DNA from: CAVYGN01 sp964413265
GTDB lineage: Bacteria; Spirochaetota; Brevinematia; Brevinematales; JAOACQ01
Reading direction: 5' to 3'
Assembly: GCA_964413265.1 (NCBI GenBank)
Contig: CAYPRX010000067.1
Coordinates: forward strand, 1 to 64,000
DNA length: 64,000 nucleotides
Positions 42,994-51,424 of the stretch are shown here, one piece after another. A program made the position numbers and the translations under genes. The notes under the pieces were generated by a model. That model saw only the letters and a list, made by a program, of their open reading frames with translations, was not told the DNA's origin and searched no databases. Position 1 is the first letter of the stretch; every line of letters begins with the position of its first letter.

Positions 42994-43114
42994 TTTAATA
43001 CAGAACTTAGGCATGCCCGGTCCGATTGCAAAGGCTATTCTAATTTTGAGGTCTATAATGATCACGTTTTTTATTAAAAGTCCGATATAAAATTAAAAAC
43101 AGGGAGTATTTTGG

Positions 43115-43939
43115 ATGAAGACATTAACATCATTTATTATTTTTATATCATTATTTTCCATTGCATTCGGGGATGATTTTATCATAGACGAACCAGGCGG
43201 GGCATCAAGCAATGTTTCATCTTCCCCCCCTCCTAAAAATACATCTAATCCCCCTGTTGTCTCAGGGAATTCCCTTTTCTCCATAGGCTCGGTGCCCATT
43301 CCTACAGGGCTTGGGAGAGGAAATTTTTTCGGGCAGTTTTTAATGTATGATAACGGCGGTGTTAATGCGAAATTTGTTGTTGGGGTATGGGATGCAATTG
43401 ATATAGGAATTTCTGAAAATCTTGACGGTCTTATCGGTTCAGGTGATGTTAATGTGAATATTCCGGGCGCTTATCTTAAAGTAACACTGCTTAAAGACCT
43501 TGATAATTTTAACTGGGCAATAGGATTTGACAATTTTATATACGGATCTGAGGGGACATACTTTCCGACAAATACAAATGAAGCTCCATCGACAATCTAT
43601 GGATTTTATACAGCAGCCGGTTGGCACTACAGCCTGATAGGCGGGAATGATGTTCTTTCTGTCGGTTTAAGGTTTCCTCTTCTGCCTGATGAGGAAAGAA
43701 ATGTAACTAATATGTCCATATTTGCAGGAGCGACCATAAGCGCGCCTCAATACATATCCGTCGGCTTCACAATTGAAAACTTTTTCTTTGATGTAAACCG
43801 GATGGAATATATTCTTCCATCTTTGATATTTAATTTTAACCCGACTCCACCATTCAATATTTCCCTGATGCTGCAATATGATTTCAGCGTTTCAAAATTA
43901 ATCAGGATATTTTCCCTGAGTTACGAAGCGGGATTTTAA
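43115..43939 (+). CDS. Putative outer-membrane beta-barrel protein
   Basis: A 274-aa protein with a signal peptide (KTLTSFIIFISLFSIAFG) and a proline/serine-rich linker (SSSPPPKNTSNPP). It continues as alternating amphipathic strands (FFGQFLMYDNGGVNAKFVVGVWDAIDIGISENLDG) to a C-terminal aromatic residue (YEAGF), as expected for an outer-membrane barrel. No family is recognised. It is convergent with argJ, 3 bp apart. An AGGGAG ribosome site is present. Confidence 0.65.
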   Translation: MKTLTSFIIFISLFSIAFGDDFIIDEPGGASSNVSSSPPPKNTSNPPVVSGNSLFSIGSVPIPTGLGRGNFFGQFLMYDNGGVNAKFVVGVWDAIDIGISENLDGLIGSGDVNVNIPGAYLKVTLLKDLDNFNWAIGFDNFIYGSEGTYFPTNTNEAPSTIYGFYTAAGWHYSLIGGNDVLSVGLRFPLLPDEERNVTNMSIFAGATISAPQYISVGFTIENFFFDVNRMEYILPSLIFNFNPTPPFNISLMLQYDFSVSKLIRIFSLSYEAGF

Positions 43940-43942
43940 CAT

Positions 43943-45175
43943 TCAGCTTATATAATTGGCATTGATTTTCACGTAATCGCAGGTTAAATCACTTGTCCAG
44001 AGGAAATACTTCTTTTTACCGATTCCAAGGTCCAGAGTTATTCTGATTTCCGGGGACAGCAGTTCGCCTGCTGCCAGGCTTTCATTGGCCCTGTTGACAT
44101 CGCCATTTTCAAAAATTACAAGATCATTTATTTTAAGCGATAATTTCTGTATTTCGAATCTGGCATTCGAATATCCAAGTGCAGCAATGATCCTGCCCCA
44201 GTTCGGATTCTGGCCGTAAAGTGCCGTTTTTACAAGAAAAGAATCGCCGATCGCCCTGGCAGCTTTTTCGGCATCTGATGCACGCTCAGCGTTGACCACA
44301 GAAATGTTAATGAATTTGCTAGCACCCTCACCGTCTTTTACAATCAGCCGGGCAAGCATCTGGCATACCTTTGTAAGGACTTGCTTGAATATTTTAAAAT
44401 TTCCGTTATTCGATTCTATTAGTGTATTTCCGGCTGCACCGTTCGACATGAGAAAAACGCTGTCATTAGTACTTGTATCATTGTCCACGCTGATGCGGTT
44501 GAAAGAGAGATCGGCTGCTTCCTTCAGTGCCAGTTTCAGCATATCGCCGGTTATAAGAGCATCTGTTGTCAGAAAGACAAGCATTGTAGCATGGGGCTCT
44601 TCTAGAAAAGGTTTTATCATACCGGAGCCCTTTGCACTGCCGCCTATTTTAATTGTCCTGCCGTTCAATTCAAATTCATAAGCGCAGTTTTTCATTTTTT
44701 TATCTGTTGTCATAATGGCGCTGGAAAAATTCTTATAATTGTTCTCTGTTTTTATCAAACTGCAGATCCTGTCAATACCGTAATTAACACGGTTCATTAT
44801 TAACTTTTGCCCTATAACCCCTGTGGAAGCAACCATGACTGAGCCTTTTTCAAGGGAAAGTAAATCTTCTACCCTGCTTGCCATATTTAAAGCATTTTCA
44901 TTACCGGTGTTTCCTGTAAGACAGTTTGCATTGCCGCTGTTAACGATTATGGCTGAAATTAGATTACCGCTTCGAGAAATATCGAGAGCTACAGGCGCGG
45001 CTTTAACACTGTTTTTTGTGAACAGACATGCCGTAATACAGGGTGTTTGTGAGATTATTAGACCTATGTCCTTATATCCCCCCTCTTTGAGGCCGCATGA
45101 TACCCCTGTAGCCCTGAACCCCAGCGGTTCTGTTATTCCACCTTCAAGCTCATTAAGTTTAACTTCATGTTCCAT
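43943..45175 (-). CDS. argJ: Bifunctional glutamate N-acetyltransferase / ornithine acetyltransferase
   Basis: A 410-aa Ntn-type enzyme of arginine synthesis that recycles the acetyl group from acetylornithine to glutamate. Motifs include GFRATGVSCGLK, VNSGNANCLTGNTG, VASTGVIGQ and the self-cleavage site with nucleophilic Thr, seen here in HATMLVFLTTDA. The usual GMIxPNMATML is altered to GMIKPFLEEPHATML, a four-residue insertion before the Ala-Thr bond. The C-terminus (PNWGRIIAALGYS) is normal. Confidence 0.95.
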   Translation of the reverse strand: MEHEVKLNELEGGITEPLGFRATGVSCGLKEGGYKDIGLIISQTPCITACLFTKNSVKAAPVALDISRSGNLISAIIVNSGNANCLTGNTGNENALNMASRVEDLLSLEKGSVMVASTGVIGQKLIMNRVNYGIDRICSLIKTENNYKNFSSAIMTTDKKMKNCAYEFELNGRTIKIGGSAKGSGMIKPFLEEPHATMLVFLTTDALITGDMLKLALKEAADLSFNRISVDNDTSTNDSVFLMSNGAAGNTLIESNNGNFKIFKQVLTKVCQMLARLIVKDGEGASKFINISVVNAERASDAEKAARAIGDSFLVKTALYGQNPNWGRIIAALGYSNARFEIQKLSLKINDLVIFENGDVNRANESLAAGELLSPEIRITLDLGIGKKKYFLWTSDLTCDYVKINANYIS

Positions 45176-45189
45176 AAAGATTCCCGGAT

Positions 45190-46254
45190 TTAATTATCTT
45201 CCGATCCTGAGCCGGATTCGGATCTTTCGAAAGATGTAATATCAGCGCCCTCTGAAAGCTTTTTCCTGACCAGTTCATCCAGCTTCTTAAGCAAAGCAGG
45301 TTTATCTTCAATTTCCTTGATAAGGTTGTCCCTTCCCTGAGAAATACGGTCTTCTCCGAGGAAGTACCAAGTCCCCTTACGCTGGATTACTCCGCTTGAA
45401 ACGGCTGCATCTATGAGACAGCCTGTCCTGGAAATCCCCTTGCCGTAAATAATATCGAATTCAGCCTGCTTGAACGGAGCCGCCATTTTATTTTTTACCA
45501 CTTTGGCCCTTACCCTGTTGCCGTAGTTTTCATCACCTTTTTTAAGGGTCTCAATCTTGCGAATCTCAATCCGGATGGAGGAATAAAACTTTAAAGCCAT
45601 ACCACCAGTGGTGGTTTCAGGGTTGCCGTAAACCACGCCGATTTTCATACGGATCTGGTTGATGAAGACAAGGGCAGTTTTTGATTTGCTTATAATGGCA
45701 GTCAATTTGCGCAGAGCTTGAGACATAAGACGTGCCTGCATACCCATCTGAGCATCTCCCATATTGCCGTCTATTTCTGCCTTGGGAACAAGGGCAGCCA
45801 CCGAATCTACTACGATTAGGTCAACAGCGCCGCTCCTGATAAGACTTTCCACAATTTCAAGGGCCTGTTCACCCGTATCAGGCTGTGAGATAAGAAGATT
45901 TTTTATATCAATCCCAATTTTTTCAGCATACAGGGGGTCCAAAGCATGTTCTGCGTCTATGAACGCACATGTCCCTCCTGCTTTTTGAGATTCAGCTATA
46001 ATGGACAATGTGAGAGTAGTCTTGCCGGATGCCTCGGGTCCATATATCTCTGTTACCCTGCCGCATGGTATGCCGCCGATTCCAAGAGCGAGATCGAGAG
46101 TGAGGGCGCCTGTTGAAATAGTAGGGTAATTGTTATCATAAGGCCTGTCGCCCATTTTCATTATTGCACCTTTTCCGAATTGCTTTTCAATCTGGGCCAT
46201 AGCGATCTGAAGAGCTTTTTCCTTTTCTTTTACATCCAAAGTATTGTCCGACAT
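45190..46254 (-). CDS. recA: Recombinase RecA
   Basis: A 354-aa homologous recombination protein: EIYGPEASGKTTLTL (Walker A), CAFIDAEHALDP, LIVVDSVAALVPKAEIDG (Walker B), loop 2 region INQIRMKIGVVYGNPETTTGG and KFYSSIRIEIR. Length is normal with a short acidic tail (GSGSEDN). The ATG at 46252-46254 follows CCGGAGGTTTAT; the longer open frame has no such signal. No obvious SOS (LexA) palindrome is seen in front of it. argJ follows 14 bp downstream. Confidence 0.97.
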   Translation of the reverse strand: MSDNTLDVKEKEKALQIAMAQIEKQFGKGAIMKMGDRPYDNNYPTISTGALTLDLALGIGGIPCGRVTEIYGPEASGKTTLTLSIIAESQKAGGTCAFIDAEHALDPLYAEKIGIDIKNLLISQPDTGEQALEIVESLIRSGAVDLIVVDSVAALVPKAEIDGNMGDAQMGMQARLMSQALRKLTAIISKSKTALVFINQIRMKIGVVYGNPETTTGGMALKFYSSIRIEIRKIETLKKGDENYGNRVRAKVVKNKMAAPFKQAEFDIIYGKGISRTGCLIDAAVSSGVIQRKGTWYFLGEDRISQGRDNLIKEIEDKPALLKKLDELVRKKLSEGADITSFERSESGSGSEDN

Positions 46255-46308
46255 ATAAACCTCCGGTAAAGGATCTGGAATTTTTATTACAGAATGAAAG
46301 ACCATTAT

Positions 46309-46337
46309 ATTATACAGCAGTTTATAGAATATGAAAA
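46309..46337 (-). promoter_or_regulatory. Predicted promoter of recA
   Basis: A perfect TATAAT on the minus strand (46314-46309), with TTTTCA (46337-46332) 17 bp upstream. The -35 box is weak. The leader would be about 50 nt. Confidence 0.45.
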
Positions 46338-46460
46338 TAATTAATGAAAATATAAAATCGACAGCAATATTATAACAACATAATATTGCCAGATATTCTC
46401 AACAGGCGTACTGTTATGTCTGGGAACATCGGGTTCTATATTTAAAACATTAATAGAGAA

Positions 46461-46489
46461 TTGACCATTGTTAAAAAAAGTATTAGAAT
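46461..46489 (+). promoter_or_regulatory. Predicted sigma-70 promoter of tRNA-Val
   Basis: TTGACC (46461-46466), a 17-bp spacer and TAGAAT (46484-46489), 17 bp upstream of the mature tRNA 5' end. Confidence 0.6.
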
Positions 46490-46505
46490 ATTTCCCGCCG
46501 GATAA

Positions 46506-46580
46506 GGGCGCTTAGCTCAGCTGGTTTAGAGCATCTGCCTTACAAGCAGAGGGTCACAGGTTCGAATCCTGTAGCGCCCA
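46506..46580 (+). tRNA. tRNA-Val (anticodon TAC)
   Basis: A complete cloverleaf: acceptor GGGCGCT (46506-46512) pairs with AGCGCCC (46573-46579), discriminator A at 46580. The anticodon stem TCTGC/GCAGA encloses loop CTTACAA with TAC at 46541-46543. The T-arm is ACAGG TTCGAAT CCTGT. CCA is not encoded. Confidence 0.97.
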
Positions 46581-46590
46581 ATTTATAAGT

Positions 46591-48120
46591 ATGAAAATTA
46601 TAATAAAACAATCCCTTATTTTCTCAATAATTTTTCTGTCATGTTCACTGATTTTATCATTCTGCGGAAGCGGGGCGGAAAGACCGGAAGAGGCTAGCGA
46701 TTATAACAGCCAGACTGACATCATTGTTATTAATAATAGTGAAAGTAATAATTATGAGAGTGAAAATAACTTTTATAAATATTGCATGGTCTTCAAGTCA
46801 GGGCAAGATGAAGAGGTCTTAACGGACTGCCCCCCAAAATTTTTATCTGCATTGTCGAACGAATTTATATTGAATATTATGACAGGGGAAAGAGCCCTTT
46901 CGAATGCGATCTTTGAATATTCGTCGATGACAAATGATCCGGATTTTGATGAGGGGTTATTATACCAGAGGATCGGCGCAGTGTATTTCAAGCTGGGAGA
47001 TTATGAAAATTCATATAAATATATAAATAGTGCTGTTTATAAAGGCACGAAAAATCCGGAATTATACTATTACAAATCTCTACTATTATATTATTATAAA
47101 AAAGATTACTCGGGTGCTGAGTTTTATCTTTCAAAGCTCGATAAAACAAATCCGTTTCTTAACTGGCAGGACATTTTGTTCCTGAAGGCATGTCTGAAAT
47201 GTGAAAAAAATGATTTCGAAACTGCTTATTCGATTTTTATGACTGCTAAGAATATGGATCCTGGTCGATTTTATACTTATTATGATATATTGCCTTATTT
47301 TTTCAGGAGTGATATCTTCGGAAAACTTGGTAACTACGTAAACGATTCTTTTAAATACCTTATATCGCTTTCAAACAGCAATTACCGCCTAAAGGCCTAC
47401 AGGGAGCTTATAACTTATAACAGGCTGAAAAACAGGGAAACCCTTTATATACCGTTTAATCTTCCGGAAAATTACGATTATTCGACAAACCTTGTTTATT
47501 TTTACTCACGCACTTACCCTGTAATAGAAAAAAGCAAAAGCCAGAATATAATAAGCCCGCTTCAGGAGAAAAGAAGAACTGTAAGAGATATGATTTATTC
47601 TCCGGTTTATGAGGAATATGTGAATGCGGGGAGTGAAAGTGAAATATTTTTACTGGAAGGCATTGTAAAATTAACGAATGTCAGGCTCTTCCCTTATTCC
47701 TATTATAATTCAATTGAGAGGATCATTGTTATCAGTAATGTCATTCTCCTTCTCTCCCCAACAAACAGATTTGAGGTGACTACAAATACGGATAAAAAAG
47801 ACACTAATAAAATTTATATGATCAGTAATGCTGAGAACGAGCTCTATATGACTAATTGCGGGTACGATTATTATTTTACAACCAGTACTTTTTCTATGGA
47901 TAACGATAAGACCTGGGATTTTGTGACCCTGGGGATAACTACCAATAATCGAGTTGTTGTAGATCTTTTTTACCCCTCCCAAAGAAAACTTGAAGCTTAC
48001 AGCTTTTCTTTAAAAAGACACGACAGCGCTTTTGTCATTCAGGACATTAATGGAGATAACAAACCCGAATTGATCCTCCTCGACGACGATGTTTATATTC
48101 TCAACAGGACGAATGAATAA
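46591..48120 (+). CDS. Lipoprotein with TPR-like repeats and C-terminal FG-GAP-like region
   Basis: A 509-aa protein. The signal peptide ends in LILSFC, a lipobox-like site. The middle part has TPR-like helices (LLYQRIGAVYFKLGDYENSYKYINSAVY, LYYYKSLLLYYYKKDYSGAEFYLSKLD). The C-terminus shows Asp-rich repeats (SMDNDKTWDFVTLGI, DINGDNKPELILLD) like FG-GAP/VCBS calcium-binding blades. It probably sits in the envelope. It begins 10 bp after tRNA-Val with no visible ribosome site, so it may depend on readthrough from the tRNA promoter. Confidence 0.75.
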   Translation: MKIIIKQSLIFSIIFLSCSLILSFCGSGAERPEEASDYNSQTDIIVINNSESNNYESENNFYKYCMVFKSGQDEEVLTDCPPKFLSALSNEFILNIMTGERALSNAIFEYSSMTNDPDFDEGLLYQRIGAVYFKLGDYENSYKYINSAVYKGTKNPELYYYKSLLLYYYKKDYSGAEFYLSKLDKTNPFLNWQDILFLKACLKCEKNDFETAYSIFMTAKNMDPGRFYTYYDILPYFFRSDIFGKLGNYVNDSFKYLISLSNSNYRLKAYRELITYNRLKNRETLYIPFNLPENYDYSTNLVYFYSRTYPVIEKSKSQNIISPLQEKRRTVRDMIYSPVYEEYVNAGSESEIFLLEGIVKLTNVRLFPYSYYNSIERIIVISNVILLLSPTNRFEVTTNTDKKDTNKIYMISNAENELYMTNCGYDYYFTTSTFSMDNDKTWDFVTLGITTNNRVVVDLFYPSQRKLEAYSFSLKRHDSAFVIQDINGDNKPELILLDDDVYILNRTNE

Positions 48121-48142
48121 TTCTAATTTTCCGCCTGTGGCG

Positions 48143-48205
48143 TTACACCTTCTCATTTAACGGCAGCTTAACCTTTTTGGGATAACCGAGCACTTCCAAA
48201 AACAT
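48143..48205 (-). CDS. Possible 20-aa small protein
   Basis: An ATG (48205-48203) is preceded by TAGGAG at workable spacing. The frame encodes 20 residues with a basic middle and ends in TAA. It lies 23 bp downstream of the membrane-protein gene on the same strand. The ribosome site is the only support; it could equally be the tail of a decayed gene. Confidence 0.25.
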   Translation of the reverse strand: MFLEVLGYPKKVKLPLNEKV

Positions 48206-48228
48206 GCTTTTTTCTCCTATCTATTAAC

Positions 48229-48531
48229 TTAATGTGTCCCTGCGAAACTTATGCTAAGCATAATGCTTATAGCTGCAACCGCAATAAAAAATATTATTAA
48301 GGACAAGAAATTTGGTTTCGTCATCTTTCCGCCACGAAAGAGGATATATCCGATGACTATATTTAGCAGGCCCCAAAGGACATTAACCGTCGGCGATGAC
48401 AGACCCCTTCCCGGAGGATATGCAAAAGGTGAAGGAAACGAAACTCCAGAAATGCCATTGACAAAATGAGGAACTGCGTTTGTGAGAAAAATTCCTGCAA
48501 AAAAGCATGCAATGTAATGATACCATTTCAT
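48229..48531 (-). CDS. Small membrane protein, function unknown
   Basis: A 100-aa protein with three hydrophobic helices: KWYHYIACFFAGIFLTNAVPHFVNGISG, VNVLWGLLNIVIGYILF and LSLIIFFIAVAAISIMLSI. The HYxACFFAGxFLxNxVPHFVxGxxG motif and PPGxGLSSPxVNVLWG are conserved in a widespread but uncharacterised bacterial family, as far as I recall. AAAAGGAG precedes the ATG. Confidence 0.7.
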   Translation of the reverse strand: MKWYHYIACFFAGIFLTNAVPHFVNGISGVSFPSPFAYPPGRGLSSPTVNVLWGLLNIVIGYILFRGGKMTKPNFLSLIIFFIAVAAISIMLSISFAGTH

Positions 48532-48573
48532 GAAAAACTCCTTTTATAAAATATTTTTTGTAATCTAAATTAT

Positions 48574-48765
48574 TTAATGGTTCAGCTTCTTAATTATAAC
48601 AAGTTTTTCAATATCTTCAACAATTTTTTCAGAATTGACCAAAATAAAAATCCATCTGCCTTCATGAATTTCTGGTGTATTGGAAGTAGTTCTTTTAATA
48701 TCAACATTTGAAAACGTAGGACCGAAGGCTAAAACAGCTGTGAGAAAGCGCTTATCTGAAGCCGG
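48574..48765 (-). pseudogene. Start-less coding remnant
   Basis: A minus-strand frame of 63 codons ends in TAA. It reads like a genuine protein tail (DKRFLTAVLAFGPTFSNVDI, EGRWIFILVNSEKIVEDIEK) but contains no ATG or GTG and begins after a stop. It is probably the decayed 3' end of a gene; the family is unknown. The rest of 48532-48939 holds only the inverted repeat listed next. Confidence 0.4.
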
Positions 48766-48847
48766 TCATAGTTTGAAAGTTAATTTAATATATAATACAA
48801 AAAAGATTCTCAAATAAAGAAATTCTATGATTGGCTGAGTTGCGCTT

Positions 48848-48881
48848 GCAGGCTTTATGAGACTGTGCGGTTCAAGCCTGC
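48848..48881. repeat. Inverted repeat GCAGGCTT / AAGCCTGC
   Basis: A perfect 8-bp inverted repeat with an 18-nt loop; TT/AA extends it beyond a one-base bulge. It lies downstream of the SPOR gene in that gene's direction. No T-run follows on either strand, so a factor-independent terminator is not well supported. Confidence 0.4.
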
Positions 48882-48939
48882 GAATTAAGTGAGATAAAAA
48901 TTTCCTTACGGCTGATAAGTATGTTATTTATAATTCGCC

Positions 48940-49875
48940 TTACTGGAGATTCAATATCATGCTCTCCTTACCCAGCGATGATTCCTTGATTTTTTCGATT
49001 GCCTTTGCCGCATCTTCTTTTGTCGTGAATTTGCCCACTCTTACCCGGTAATAAATAATTCCGTTTACATTGGCCTCAACAAGGTACGATTCAAGCCCTA
49101 TGCTCCTTAGGTTATTTTCCACTTCCCGTGCCTTTTCCATGCTTGTATGCGCAGATACCTGGATAGTGTATTTTCCCTCGGAGGCAGCAAAAGAATTATT
49201 CGTGGATTTCTGCTTTTTTTCTGAATTCTTATTTTTTTCCGGGGGTTTTTCAGAACTTAATTTGAGTTTAACGTTCTTAGGTTCCGATTTCAATTTTTTA
49301 TCGTTTTTAACAGGCGGGGTGGTCAGATTCTCAGGAAGATTTTCATCTTTCACAAGATTTGTACCGTCATTTCCCGGCACTAATGCTTTGACATTTTTTT
49401 CAGGGTTATTTTCATTTTTGGTATTATCCTCCTGTTTGGGAAATACCTGCGGAAGGTTATTGAAAGATGAATTGTTCTCCATTTTTGTCTGATCGGACCT
49501 ATCCTCGATCTTCTGAATATCCTGTCTGTTTCCGAAAGCTATATCCTTAAGGGTTGTTTTACCAAGCCAATATCCTACTAGAAAAATAAAAACGCCGAAG
49601 AAAACGAAAATCGCACCGGCCCATACAATCCTTTCGTCGCTGACATTAATGTAAGATTTTTTTTGCGGGTATTTTTCCTGGAATCTTTCGTGGTATCTAT
49701 CCCGGCTTATTACTGGTTCATTCGTCCTGTGTATACTGCTGGTTGTATGTTTATAATCGTTTATTCTTGACCTTCCGTTATAATGATAGCCGTCATCACC
49801 GATCTCATCCGACCTTATACGGCCTTCCCTGCTGTTGGAATCGGGGAAAAGGTCCAAAATTTCGGATTCGCCCAT
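48940..49875 (-). CDS. SPOR-domain membrane protein
   Basis: A 311-aa protein. A polar, Arg/Asp-rich cytosolic part (1-80) leads to one membrane helix (about 84-104, IVWAGAIFVFFGVFIFLVGYW). A long Lys/Asn/Pro-rich linker follows, and a C-terminal SPOR domain (about 235-311: KYTIQVSAHTSMEKAREVENNL, YYRVRVGKFTTKEDAAKAIEKI). SPOR domains bind denuded peptidoglycan at the septum, so a role in division or envelope maintenance is likely. The ribosome site is AAAGGAGGAAT. Confidence 0.88.
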   Translation of the reverse strand: MGESEILDLFPDSNSREGRIRSDEIGDDGYHYNGRSRINDYKHTTSSIHRTNEPVISRDRYHERFQEKYPQKKSYINVSDERIVWAGAIFVFFGVFIFLVGYWLGKTTLKDIAFGNRQDIQKIEDRSDQTKMENNSSFNNLPQVFPKQEDNTKNENNPEKNVKALVPGNDGTNLVKDENLPENLTTPPVKNDKKLKSEPKNVKLKLSSEKPPEKNKNSEKKQKSTNNSFAASEGKYTIQVSAHTSMEKAREVENNLRSIGLESYLVEANVNGIIYYRVRVGKFTTKEDAAKAIEKIKESSLGKESMILNLQ

Positions 49876-49974
49876 AATTATTCCTCCTTTAAGGGATGCT
49901 GACTGTCCCCTTTACATTTCGGAATAATAGGGAAAAAATTAAGATCTGCTTAACGCTTTATTTATAATTGATAT

Positions 49975-50691
49975 TCAGACTTTAACTTTATTTTTAACAA
50001 CGGCGCTGGGTGATATCTCCAGTTTACCGCTGTATTCAACCAAATCCACCAGGCAATTATCACCGATCATAATATTATTACCGCGAATGGTTTTGGCACA
50101 GGCATATTCAATCATTATGTTATTGCCCTCGATCAGGTCGGTTTCAAGCCTGTCTTTTTTGCCGAAAATAGAGAGAATGAAACTCAGCATATATTTCATA
50201 TGCCTGATCCTGATATCCTCTCCGCCGATCTCCCCGGCGTAACTCCTCCATCCAAAAACCACATCTACGTTATTCGCATTAAGCAGGCCGCTGATATTGA
50301 ACTCACCCCTTGACCTGAATTCTTCAGCTTCTACGCCATCTCCCGAGTTTATATATCCCGAAGACCGGATATATCGCGATTTTATGCCGTTCCTGACAGA
50401 AATGCTTCCGCTGGCATGAAGAATATCGGCGGCGAGAAACCCATCGATCAGCAGGGATCCTGAGCCTTTTATTGAAGAGCATTTTACATCGCCTGATAAA
50501 GTTCCCATGCCACTTACTGAAATTTTTTCTGCGACAGTTTTTCCGCTTACTTTGCCCATGCCGGAAATATTGAGAGTATTCGCCTGTACATCTCCCTCAA
50601 TTTCACCGTTTCCTGAAATTTTGATATCCCGGAATTTTCCTCCTGCTGTTTTTCCCATCCCTGAGATTTTCAAATCCGTAAGATTGTCCAT
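49975..50691 (-). CDS. Bactofilin-like polymer-forming protein (YhbE/YhbF-like)
   Basis: A 238-aa protein built of repeated short beta turns, e.g. LKISGMGKTAGGKFRDIKIS, LNISGMGKVSG, ISVSGMGTLSGDVKCSSIKG and ILHASGSISV. This is the right-handed beta-helix pattern of polymer-forming cytoskeletal proteins. The SGMGxxxG repeats and the YhbD-type gene directly upstream match the Bacillus yhbDEF arrangement. A short hydrophobic segment (KYMLSFILSIFG, about residue 165) may be buried or membrane-facing. A CAGGAGGC ribosome site precedes the ATG. Confidence 0.85.
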   Translation of the reverse strand: MDNLTDLKISGMGKTAGGKFRDIKISGNGEIEGDVQANTLNISGMGKVSGKTVAEKISVSGMGTLSGDVKCSSIKGSGSLLIDGFLAADILHASGSISVRNGIKSRYIRSSGYINSGDGVEAEEFRSRGEFNISGLLNANNVDVVFGWRSYAGEIGGEDIRIRHMKYMLSFILSIFGKKDRLETDLIEGNNIMIEYACAKTIRGNNIMIGDNCLVDLVEYSGKLEISPSAVVKNKVKV

Positions 50692-50709
50692 ACACAGCCT
50701 CCTGAAATT

Positions 50710-51348
50710 TTATTTTTTAAGCTGGTCCTGAAGGATTAAATTCAATTCTTTTGACACCTCGTCCAAATCATACGATGTTATTTCCCTGGTCCCATTGTCA
50801 TGAAAAATACGGGAATCCTGTCTGGCCAGCAGGAAAAACCTGACGGTATCTTTTTCGAAAACGATAAGCATGAAGGATGTGCTGTTTAATACAGGGAACC
50901 AGTTCTTCATACTTTCTATAAATTCATCGATATGCTTGCTGCTTATAACTGATTCTTTTATTAATTTGCTGACGATAAAGATAAATATAAGTTCTATAAA
51001 GTTAAAATAACTTTTCCCCAAATTTTTCTCAAAGGTTTCACGTACCTCGGAATCAAATGCCCTAATGTCCCTTAAATCACCTGAATTGAAAATTCTGTTT
51101 GTAAGCTCAGGTGAGAGCATGTCGGCAACTTCTTCAAGCGAATATTTGTCCTTGAGCTCAAGAATCCCGGCAATTCTGCCAAGGATCTTTTCCCTGGGGA
51201 AGAAGGTTTCCTGGCCGGTATATGAGGCCCTCTTGATAAACCATGATTCGGGTATGAGGTTTTCTCGCTTCCACCGGTATAATTGTCCGTATGAAATTCC
51301 GGTCAATTTTAAAAGTTCTTTTTTTGTTATAAGATCGCCTTCTTCCAT
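50710..51348 (-). CDS. YhbD-family HTH regulator
   Basis: A 212-aa protein with a MerR-like N-terminal winged helix (LITKKELLKLTGISYGQLYRWKRENLIPESWF, then ASYTGQETFFPREKILGRI). The all-helical C-terminus is typical of YhbD (DUF4004) proteins. It is the first gene of a two-gene unit with the bactofilin-like protein. Inverted TAACAATGTTA boxes in its promoter suggest autoregulation. The ATG at 51348 follows GAGGTGAAA; a GTG two codons upstream is also in frame. Confidence 0.85.
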   Translation of the reverse strand: MEEGDLITKKELLKLTGISYGQLYRWKRENLIPESWFIKRASYTGQETFFPREKILGRIAGILELKDKYSLEEVADMLSPELTNRIFNSGDLRDIRAFDSEVRETFEKNLGKSYFNFIELIFIFIVSKLIKESVISSKHIDEFIESMKNWFPVLNSTSFMLIVFEKDTVRFFLLARQDSRIFHDNGTREITSYDLDEVSKELNLILQDQLKK

Positions 51349-51364
51349 TTTCACCTCTTCGATA

Positions 51365-51411
51365 TAACAATGTTACACAAATAATATAACATAACATTGT
51401 TACATTGTCAA
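51365..51411 (-). promoter_or_regulatory. Promoter and inverted operator boxes of the yhbD-bactofilin operon
   Basis: On the minus strand a perfect TTGACA (51411-51406), a 17-bp spacer and TATATT (51388-51383). TAACATTGTTA at 51392-51402, inside the spacer, is the reverse complement of TAACAATGTTA at 51365-51375, near the start site; centres are 27 bp apart. The boxes flank the -10 element, a good position for repression by the encoded MerR-like YhbD protein. Confidence 0.65.
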
Positions 51412-51424
51412 GGGGAAATAAAAG

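Noticed and set aside
42940..43065. 42-residue N-terminal extension of the spiro-SPASM protein
   Set aside because: It would begin upstream of a good promoter; the GTG at 42939 has GAGGAG at the right distance.
46255..46310. SOS/LexA box in front of recA
   Set aside because: No palindrome resembling known LexA boxes could be found between promoter and gene.
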